Assembly: GCA_016703665.1 (NCBI GenBank)
Contig: JADJBS010000008.1
Location: 219,005 to 283,004, forward strand
Length of the DNA: 64,000 bases
Direction of reading: 5' to 3'
Origin: Candidatus Defluviibacillus avedoerensis
GTDB lineage: Bacteria; Pseudomonadota; Gammaproteobacteria; Burkholderiales; Burkholderiaceae_C
The position numbers were made by a program, and so were the translations under genes. The notes beneath the pieces were generated by a model. That model had not been told where the DNA came from. It saw only the letters and a list, made by a program, of their open reading frames with translations, and searched no databases. The first letter of the stretch is position 1, and each line of letters begins with the position of its first letter. Shown one piece after another: positions 25,292 through 33,002 of the stretch.

Positions 25292-25306
25292 GCACCGAAA
25301 TTGTGC
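25292..25306 (-). promoter_or_regulatory. Candidate NtrC binding site upstream of the nas promoter
   Basis: A perfect GCAC-N7-GTGC dyad is present, the core of NtrC enhancer sites. It is centred about 55 bp upstream of the -24 element. Additional half-sites (GTGC or GCAC) occur at 25264-25267 and 25323-25326. The position close to the sigma-54 promoter and the nitrogen context support the call, but NtrC sites are degenerate. Confidence 0.6.
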
Positions 25307-25338
25307 GCCGCAACATATTCCGGTGCACTTACGTGGAG

Positions 25339-25965
25339 CTAGCCCAGTAGATCGGCCATGTCGAGCATGCGTTGGGCGACTTCTGCCACGCGCAAGCCTT
25401 TGTCCATGGCCGCTTTGCGCAGTTTGTCCCAGGCAGCTTGCTCGGTCAGACCTTGGCGCTGCATGAGAAGCCCCTTGGCCCGGTCAATCAATTTGCGCTC
25501 TTTCAAGTCATTGCGGGCCTGGTTCAGTTCGCCGCGCAGCTGTTGCTCATGTTCAAACCGCGCAAAAGCCACTTCCAAAATGGGGCGGATGCGCTCGGCC
25601 GCCAGCCCAGCCACGATGTAGGCTGACACGCCTGCAGCGACCGCCTCGCGCGCCAGCTGGGTGTCATCATCATTGGTGAACATCACGATGGCGCGGCGCT
25701 CATCGCGCGTGGCCGTCACCACATGCTCCAGCACGTCGCGTGCTTCACTCTCGGCGTCCACGATCACCATGTCGGGTTGCAACTGGGCCAGTCGTTCGGG
25801 CAAATACATGTCGGCAGGCAGCGTGGCGATCAGGTTGTAGCCAGACTCCAGCAGACCAATGCGCAGCGCGCGCGAACGCTGAGCCTGCGCCAGGGCATGC
25901 TCGTCATCGGGGGGCAAATCAGCGAGTTCTGGTGCGACCACCACAATGCGCAAAGAGTCGTTCAT
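25339..25965 (-). CDS. nasT: NasT-type ANTAR response regulator (transcription antiterminator)
   Basis: The 208-residue product starts at the ATG at 25965 (MNDSLRIVVVAPE). An N-terminal receiver domain (about 5-125, with DMVIVDAES and IVMFTNDDD) is joined by a coiled linker to a C-terminal ANTAR RNA-binding domain (about 148-205, ERKLIDRAKGLLMQRQGLTEQAA). NasT proteins bind hexaloop RNA in nas leaders and prevent termination. The matching RNA lies immediately downstream. In Azotobacter and Paracoccus the partner NasS holds NasT inactive without nitrate; no nasS is found in this window. Confidence 0.9.
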   Translation of the reverse strand: MNDSLRIVVVAPELADLPPDDEHALAQAQRSRALRIGLLESGYNLIATLPADMYLPERLAQLQPDMVIVDAESEARDVLEHVVTATRDERRAIVMFTNDDDTQLAREAVAAGVSAYIVAGLAAERIRPILEVAFARFEHEQQLRGELNQARNDLKERKLIDRAKGLLMQRQGLTEQAAWDKLRKAAMDKGLRVAEVAQRMLDMADLLG

Positions 25966-26036
25966 GCGCGGATTAAAGCAATATCCAGGCCGCTGCGCTG
26001 GGCGTGTTGGCATTGAGCTCACTACACTCCAGCCCC

Positions 26037-26303
26037 ATGCATTGCAGACCAGACTGCGGCGCTTGCTGCACCGCACCCTCTATCACCAGCCCCATTCCCG
26101 GCATGCCAAACGGCAAGCCTGCCGGTGTGAGGTGCGTGCAGTTGCAGGTTGATCAACGTTGCGCAATCTTCGGCCGACCTGAGCGGCCCGCATTTTGCGC
26201 GGGTTTGCAGCCGTCTAAGGAGATGTGTGGCCTCTCCAATTCACACGCGTTTGCTTGGCTAGAGAAACTGGAACAGGCGACTGATCCGTCCAGCACTCTT
26301 TAA
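26037..26303 (+). CDS. YkgJ-family cysteine cluster protein
   Basis: This 88-residue protein starts MHCRPDCGACCTAPSI, then IPGMPNGKPAGVRCVQL, RCAIFGRPERPAFCAGLQPS and EMCG. The spacing of eight cysteines matches the YkgJ/CxxCxxCC family, thought to bind zinc or an Fe-S cluster; function is unknown. I chose the ATG at 26037 over one at 26004 because family members begin there. It diverges from nasT with a 71-bp gap and converges on the res gene. Confidence 0.85.
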   Translation: MHCRPDCGACCTAPSITSPIPGMPNGKPAGVRCVQLQVDQRCAIFGRPERPAFCAGLQPSKEMCGLSNSHAFAWLEKLEQATDPSSTL

Positions 26304-26327
26304 AGGGTTGCTCCTGCGCTTGTTCAC

Positions 26328-29058
26328 CTATTTGGCGGCAATCGCCGCCTTGATCTGCTGCGCCATGTCCATGCCATTCAGGGTTTTCTCGACCATCGCA
26401 AACACTTGGCCCGTGGTCTGAGCCCAGCGCTCACCCACCAGGCGCTTTTCGCTTGAATCGTCATTGGTGGCGCGGTCGCCGCCTTTGTACTCGACGACCA
26501 AAATGCGGCCATCGTTCAGCTCAGCGACAAAGTCAGGATAAAAGTAATCTGTAGCAGTGGGCAGCCAAAAGGCGAATTGCGGCTGACGCTCCAGGTTGCG
26601 CACCCAGTGTTTGACGGCGATCTCGGCATCCAGCGCCACTGCGCAGTCAAACTCTTCTCCTTGGGACTTGAGCGTAGCAATGCTGTCGTGGTAATGTTTT
26701 TTGAACTTCCACCGACCGCTATAAACGTCGCGTACCGGATAGCGCCCCGCCTCAAAGCGAAAGTGAAGTTGCGCCCCCCCACTAGCCAAGGTGACGGGTT
26801 GATCAGTTGGCAAACTGTTGAAGAGCAGCGCCTGAAACCCCTCTTTCGCTGCAGTGGCGCGCAGACTTGCAATGCGTGCTTGAATGGCTTGTGCCAGTTG
26901 AAAGCGCGAGCGCAACAAGCCTGTCAGGCTGTGGTTTGCCTCGCGCAACAGGTGCCGAACCACTAAACCAACATAGGTCTGTGTTTCCGTTTGTCCCAGA
27001 TAGAGGTCTTGAATCTGCGCCGCCAACAGGCGAATCACATCGTTTTCGCTTGCATCCGTGGGCACACCGTCTAACGATAACTGCGCCGCATCGGCTTGCT
27101 TGAGTCGAACGCGCTCACCTTCTACATAAATCTCAAACAAATCACTTTGTTGCACCAGATGAAAACCTGGCAGCGTGGGGCGTGGGTCAGCACGCAGCAA
27201 GTCAAATGCAACCAACTCAGAGAGGGTTTCACGCTCAATCAACTCCAATTCACCCTGCACACCCACGCGCAAACACAGTTGTGGAATGGGGGCGAATGGG
27301 ACGCCACGCAACGCGGGGCACTGGGCGGCGGCCAAGCGTGCATTGTGTTGGTCTATTTGGCGGTTCAGGCTTTCCCTATTTGCCTTGGCTGCTGCCAAAA
27401 CAATAGCATCGCGCTGTGCATCACTTACTGGCCCAGCAATTTGCACACGCACGGTGGATTCTGTTTCGCTCTGCACCTGCACATCAGGCTGGGTGGCGGT
27501 CAAGGTGTTGACTGCATCGGCGGCTGATACCTCCATGACCAATTCCAGCACCACATGGGGCGCGGGAACGCGCGGTTGCTGTGGAGGGTTCTCGCCGTCC
27601 GGTGCGCCATTAAACAAATCCCCCGCATCAGGTTGAAGAACAGCCGCCGCGTTGATCGCGTCGAATCCCATACCCTGCGTCAAACTGTCCACCAAGGCGT
27701 TGGCCGCTTCTGAGAAGCTACGTGCCACCACATGAGCGTAGGCCCGGTTCAGCGCCGGGCTTTTGCGCTTTTTGGCGTAAGGCATGCGTAGCACGCGGCC
27801 CAACAACTGCTCTACTGCCTGGTTGCTGCGCAGGGTTTGCAGCGTGCATAGCACGTACGCAAAGCTGCAATCCCACCCCTCTTTCAACGCGTCCACTGTG
27901 ATGATGTAGCGGATGGGGCAATCCCTTGCCTGCAAGGGGATGCCGTCCAGCTCGCGCTGCGTACCTGTGGCCACGGCAATTTCGTGCTCGCCGATTTTGT
28001 GGGTGTCCATCAAGTGCTTTTTCAGCACCTCCACAGGCACCGCCTGCCCTTTGTCCTGCGCTTGGAACAACACAATCGGGCGGATGTAATCCGTTTCCTC
28101 TCGCAAAGCCTCGGACTCCAATTGCGTGCGCCGCAGCAGCGCGTCGCGCACCGCGTCTTGCCAAGCGGTTTCATGCTCCGCCAGCATGATGGGCAGCTTG
28201 ATCATGTCCTCCGCCTCCAGCTCCCTCGCCGACACGCTGTACAGCACATTCGTCTTTTTGGGTACCGGCGTGGCCGTCAAGTCCAGCACAGCGCTGGGTT
28301 GAATCGCCTGCAGCATGGCCAGCGACAACGCTGTTTTGGCGTTGTGTGCCTCGTCCACCAACACCAGCGGTTGCCACCAGGCCAGCCAGTTGGCCAGCGA
28401 ATACTTGACGCGGCCCAGATCAGCTTGCTTCAGAAACGTTTGGCTGGGTTCGTCAATGTCCGCCTGCTCCACCAACCCCAGGCCACGCGCTTTCGCCTGA
28501 GCCGGGGTGATGTTCAGCGCCTTGAAGTGCGGCTCCCAAGCCTCGCTCATGGCGTAGACGCGCCGCCCAGCCTTGTTGGTGACCCGAAAGCTCTGAATCG
28601 TCGCGACCACCACCACAGTTTTGCGCCCAAACTCGTTGGCAGGCACATCGTGCAGATCTTTCCAGATCACAAATCTCCAACGCGCCGCCGTAGGCGTCTT
28701 CCAGTGCACTGCGATAAGCGTGGCCAGGTGTCTTCAAAGCACCCAGCGTCTGGCTGCGGATGGTGTCGCTGGGCACCAGCCACAGCGCAACTGGGTAGGG
28801 GCATTGAGCCCATTCCCGTGCCATGCCCACAATGGCGTGCGAGGCCATCAGTGTTTTGCCGCCACCCGTGGGGATGCGCAGACACACGCAAGGCGCACCG
28901 GCCAAATCGTCTTGGCGGTAGGGCACACCAGCTATGCCTTCGCGCTTCATGGCATGTGCCCAGGCTGCCTCCAGGCCCATGGTTTGGGACTGGCGCAGGA
29001 ACAGCGTCAAGGCCTCCAGGGCATTGCGTTGGTAGGTTTTAAGGGCAAAGGTGGGCAT
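26328..29058 (-). pseudogene. Type III restriction enzyme Res subunit, frame-broken
   Basis: Two overlapping frames together encode one type III Res protein. The upstream frame gives the N-terminus with helicase motif I RIPTGGGKT. The second frame has DEAH-box LVDEAHNAKT, motif VI QLLGRVLRMPYAKK and the C-terminal nuclease PDFVAELNDGRILVVEYKGG. The break is near 28659-28661, where dropping one A from an AAA run restores reading (ICDLE joined to DLHDVPANEF). Res translocates and cuts DNA with Mod. As given, the gene cannot make a full protein without frameshifting. Confidence 0.8.
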
Positions 29059-29063
29059 GGGTA

Positions 29064-29199
29064 TTCGGTTAATTCAAAAACAATTCACATCAACTGAAAT
29101 GTCGTAACTCATTGATTTTTAAAGATTACTGATAACGTTCGGTTAAACATTCGGATAAACAACCGTTGATTTCATTTGATTTAGCGGTGCTTAACCGAA
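29064..29199. promoter_or_regulatory. AT-rich region with repeated TTCGGTTAA boxes
   Basis: The gap between the AlbA_2 gene and res is AT-rich compared with its surroundings. TTCGGTTAA occurs at 29064-29072 and 29138-29146. Its exact inverse TTAACCGAA is at 29191-29199, and a degenerate copy ATTCGGATAAA is near 29149. The arrangement resembles operator sites for a local regulator, possibly the AlbA_2 protein itself. No consensus promoter was assigned. Confidence 0.45.
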
Positions 29200-30887
29200 T
29201 CAGCTGGGCGTGCGCTGTATGCGCCACTTGCCGTTCTTGCCCAAGCTGTCAATCTCAATCTTGACGCCATCTACTCCTTGAGTACGCAGCGCTGTCAGCA
29301 GGTTTTTTACCTTGGACTGCTTTTGTGCGTCAGAGAGTGAGTCCGGAAGTTTGGCAAACAACAAGGTTCGCAAGTCTTTAGCGGGAACCGACTTGAACTT
29401 CTTGATATGGGCCAGTATCAATTTCTTGAAGTGAAGATCGTCCAGGCCTTTGTTCAATGTGTACTGTGCTTGCAAGCCTGTCAGCGCCGCAATATTGGCG
29501 GAGACAAAATACTTGGGTTTGCGCCCGTCCAGTAGCTTCGCCTTGCGCAGCACCGCGCACTGGTCATCGCCAATCAGCACCTTCTTTTGCACCCGGTCTA
29601 ACCAGATCACCTGCTCCAGTGGCAAATCGGAACGCTCCATCAGCAGTTTGCTGAAGTTTTCATCAATCGCCTGCCCGTACACATTGAAAACGGTTTGCGT
29701 GAGTGTTGAGCACTCGTAATCCGGCAGTGGCAAATACCGTTTGCGTTGCTTGGCCACCATGTCGCGGATGCCGTAGCCGCTTTTGTCGATCATGCCCACG
29801 TTGTTCATGGCGTGGGCCAGCCAAGGGTTGCGGTACTTGCCTGGGGTGCGCAAACCCAGGTAATAGTCTTCGGGCTGGCCGTCCACAAAGCGGCCATGGT
29901 TTGTCAACTGCAAGCGCCCTGGCGTTTCCAGCACGATGATGCGCGCGCCTTGCTCGTAGTCCTGGTGGGCCACGCAGTTGTGCAGGCCCTCTAGCACCAC
30001 CTGGGTGTCATAGCGCGGCAACTCAACGGCCAGCAACTCGTTGGCAGGGAACAGCTTGATGTTGGGGTTGCGTATGTGCTGCCCCAGTGCGGTGGTGTTC
30101 AAGATGAAGGGCGGGCCAAAGTGTTTGGACACCCGCTCGTCCGGCACCTTCCACAGCATCTCCGCCATGCCCGATGGCAACAGCGCCACGCTCTCGGGGC
30201 GGCCCAGCAAGATCAGTGCGGTGCGCGTGATCTGGCGGTGCCGGGTGATCTTGGCCCGGTCCAAAAACTCTGCCGTGTCCCACCCTGCGATATCTGCAGC
30301 CCAGTGCTCTTGCTGATGTTTGGCTGCAAACTTTTCGCGGGCTTTGGCAATGGCTGCGGGGTCCAGGTCAGCCAGTGTGGCACCCGGCACCACGCCTGCG
30401 CTCCAATCCGAGCCGTCTATCACTTCCGTCAGGATGGCGCTGTGCCTATCGGCTTGCAGCTCTACCAAACTGTCACCCAGGCGCTGCCAGGCCTTGCCAT
30501 GTGCCAACACGGGTTGCCGGGGTGCGTGTCTGGGCACGTGCACCAGCCAGCTGGTGGCGCCGCTGTCACTGGCGCGCAATACTTCAATGCGAAGGCCTAC
30601 GGTGGGCAGTCCAGGCGTCTTGCCCAGAATCCGGTGCACGGCGTTTTCTGGCGTGTAGTCGGCAAAATCTTGAATGCCCGTCACTGCCAAGGTCTTGTCC
30701 TGCACGCCAATGACGATGCAGCCCCCCTCCATGTTGGCAATCGCCGAGATGTAAGACACCAAGTCTTCCCCGGGCGGCCCGAGATGTTTTGCTTCAGGCT
30801 GCGCCACTCTTTCCATTCATGGCTTTCGTTTTCCACGGGGTAGTTGGCCTGTAGCCAGGCTTGCAGGTCTTTAGCGGTCATCTCCAT
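29200..30887 (-). pseudogene. AlbA_2/Schlafen-type ATP-binding protein in a type III RM locus, frame-broken
   Basis: The N-terminus (from 30887) reads MTAKDLQAWLQANYPVENE and continues into SLKQNISGRPG. It must then shift frame to EDLVSYISAIANMEGGC, which opens the AlbA_2 domain. The break is in a GGGG run at 30768-30771; one more G would restore a protein of about 560 residues. The downstream part contains a HATPase_c_4-like region (VVLEGLHNCVAHQDYEQGARI). Such proteins are putative nucleic-acid-binding regulators, often found in defence loci. It lies 5 bp after mod. Its role in the RM system is unproven. Confidence 0.75.
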
Positions 30888-30892
30888 GGCGC

Positions 30893-32493
30893 TTACCTTG
30901 CCCTCACGTCATATGGAATCTGCTTGAACGTTACCTGAGCCTGCGCCAGACGGCTTGGCCCCACGCGCACCGATTCGCCAAACACCACCAGCGGCGTGCC
31001 TGCGGGGGCGGCTTGGGTGTGCAGTGCCAGCAGCGCGGCCAGCACATCGCGCGTCAGCACATTGCCGCTGGCGGGGCGCTTGTCGCCCAGAATGCCGTTG
31101 TACAGCAGGTAATAGGCGAAGCCTTGGGCTTTTGATGGATTTTTTGGCTGTTCCGGCATATCTGTATTCACTTCTTTGCTATCAAAATAGAAGTGTATGC
31201 CCAGCAAAGGTGTGCCTGCTTGCGCCAGTTCGGCTTTCCAGGGTTGTCCAGTTTCCTGTTGCCAGACGAAGGCGGCCAGGGTGGCAAAGCGCACAGCAGG
31301 GTTGATGCTGCCGTGGTCGTCAAACACGGTCTCGCCCAAGCGCTGAAAGCGAAAACTGCCGCCGCCCAGCCAGCCCACGGCTTTGCTGATGCCGCCCTGT
31401 TCACCCGCGATCACCTTCTCCAGGCGCGGCAAGCAATGCGTGGCCGCATGTTCGCCCATTTCGATGCCAATCCAGCGGCGGCCCATTTTGTGGGCGACGG
31501 CTGCCGTGGTGCCGGAGCCAAGGAAGGAGTCGAGGACGAGGTCGCCGGGGTTGGTTGCGAGCGCCATGATTCTTTGAACAAGTTGCTCAGGTTTTGGTGT
31601 TCCGAAAGACGCAGCATCGGGGAAAGTACGACCTCACGCTTTGCATTCTTGGAAGTTCGATTGTCTCCGACTTCTTTCGCTCCAAAAGGTTTTAGGGACA
31701 ACCATCTTGAACTTCGGATGAAATCGTTTTAGCGGCCAGGCCTTCTTGCCATCGGGACCCCACCAAACGCGACCGCTTCGTCCAGCATTCGACGTATCTC
31801 TTCGGAAACACGCCAGAATCTTCCGGGTGGTGGTTGAAATGTGCGCCCACTGGGCCCCAAAATCGAAAACAGGCCTTTTGAATATGGTTTGTTTGCGTAT
31901 GGGTCGCCGGGTAACCAGGGGCCTCTCTCATCGTTGTCGGGATTTTCGTAAATGGAGTTTGCTGCTTCCGTTCTCGCCAATTTTGTTGGTTTCCAGTCAA
32001 TTGCTTTTGAATAGACAAACATGTAATCATGATCAGAAGAGAACTGCCTTGCGGAGTTGCGCGGTGAGTCTGCTTTCTGCCAAATCACCGTATCAACAAA
32101 ATTCCGCCGCCCAAACACCTCGTCCATCAGCACCTTGAGGTAATGCCCCTCGTTGTCGTCGATCGTCACCCAAATCGAGCCGTCTTCGCTCAGCAGCTCC
32201 CGCAGCAGTTGTAAGCGGGGCAGCATCATGCTCAGCCACTGGGCGTGCTCCAGGTTGTCGTCGTAGTGCTCAAAGGCGGACTGGGTGTTGTACGGCGGGT
32301 CGATGAAGATGCATTTGACTTGGCCACGGTAAAACGGCAGCAGGGCCTTGAGGGCTTCCAGGTTGTCGCCCTGGATTAACAGGTTGTTGCTTTCGCCACT
32401 GCCGTGGCTGGAGACGGTTTCCAGCAGACGGTAGGGCACTTTGGCAGCGAGGGTAAATGCGGTGGGGCGGTTAAGCCAGTCTAGGGTGGGCAT
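30893..32493 (-). pseudogene. Type III DNA methyltransferase Mod subunit, multiply frame-broken
   Basis: A beta-class methyltransferase is spread over several frames. The N-terminal frame has the catalytic motif IDPPYNTQ and then VIWQKADSPRNSARQFSSDH. The C-terminal frame has the SAM motif DSFLGSGTT and a long tail. Between them reading must shift near 31765-31767 (short T run), near 31681 and near 31619-31625 to join AVAF, GPDGKKAWPLKRF, AKEVGDNRTS and PDAASFGTPKPEQL. In type III systems Mod provides target recognition and modification. With three breaks it is most likely inactive if the sequence is correct. Confidence 0.8.
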
Positions 32494-32534
32494 GGGGGGA
32501 AATTATGGGGGCTGCGCCAAGGCAAAATCCACGG

Positions 32535-32951
32535 ATGAAGAAGAACCTGACTGCCCCCCACACACCTTGCCCTTGCCAAAGCGACAAGCCTTACGGTGAC
32601 TGCTGCAGCATTTGGCACCATGGCATTGATGAAGGCATACACGCCCCCACGCCCGAGGCCTTGATGCGTTCACGCTACAGCGCTTATGTGCTTGGCCTGC
32701 TCGACTACCTGCTCAAGACCTGGCACCCGGCCATGGCACCCGGCGATTTAGAACTCTTCCCCACGAAGTGGTTAGGTCTGGAGGTGATCAGCGCGGCCAG
32801 CACGGGCGACGCAGGCGTGGTGGAGTTTGTGGCGCGCTGCAAGGTGAATGGCAAGGCTGAGCGCATGCATGAAACCAGTCGGTTTGTGCGGGTGCGTGAT
32901 GCGCTGGGCGAGCGCTGGGTGTATATCGATGGCGATCAACATCCAGAATGA
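32535..32951 (+). CDS. YchJ-family SEC-C motif protein
   Basis: This 138-residue protein has the N-terminal zinc-binding SEC-C motif CPCQSDKPYGDCC and a C-terminal NTF2-like domain (ALMRSRYSAYVLG; YIDGDQHPE), the layout of the YchJ family. The internal ATG at 32535 begins the conserved region. The molecular role is unknown. It diverges from the RM locus with a 41-bp gap and converges on topB. Confidence 0.86.
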   Translation: MKKNLTAPHTPCPCQSDKPYGDCCSIWHHGIDEGIHAPTPEALMRSRYSAYVLGLLDYLLKTWHPAMAPGDLELFPTKWLGLEVISAASTGDAGVVEFVARCKVNGKAERMHETSRFVRVRDALGERWVYIDGDQHPE

Positions 32952-32952
32952 T

Positions 32953-32987
32953 GTCCATTTTGGAGGAGGCTAAGCTCCAAACTGGAC
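32953..32987. terminator. Long hairpin between ychJ and topB
   Basis: A 13-bp stem with a single mismatch (GTCCATTTTGGAG with CTCCAAACTGGAC) encloses a 9-base loop, starting 1 bp after the ychJ stop. The two genes converge, so it may act as a bidirectional end signal. Neither side has a clear T-tract, which lowers confidence for a classical intrinsic terminator. Confidence 0.45.
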
Positions 32988-33002
32988 AGACGCAGGCAGG
33001 CC

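Noticed and set aside
26004..26036. Upstream in-frame ATG of the YkgJ gene as the start
   Set aside because: The extra eleven residues are not part of the family and have no ribosome site.
32953..32987. Integron attC site
   Set aside because: The hairpin lacks core R boxes, and no integrase or cassette array is near.
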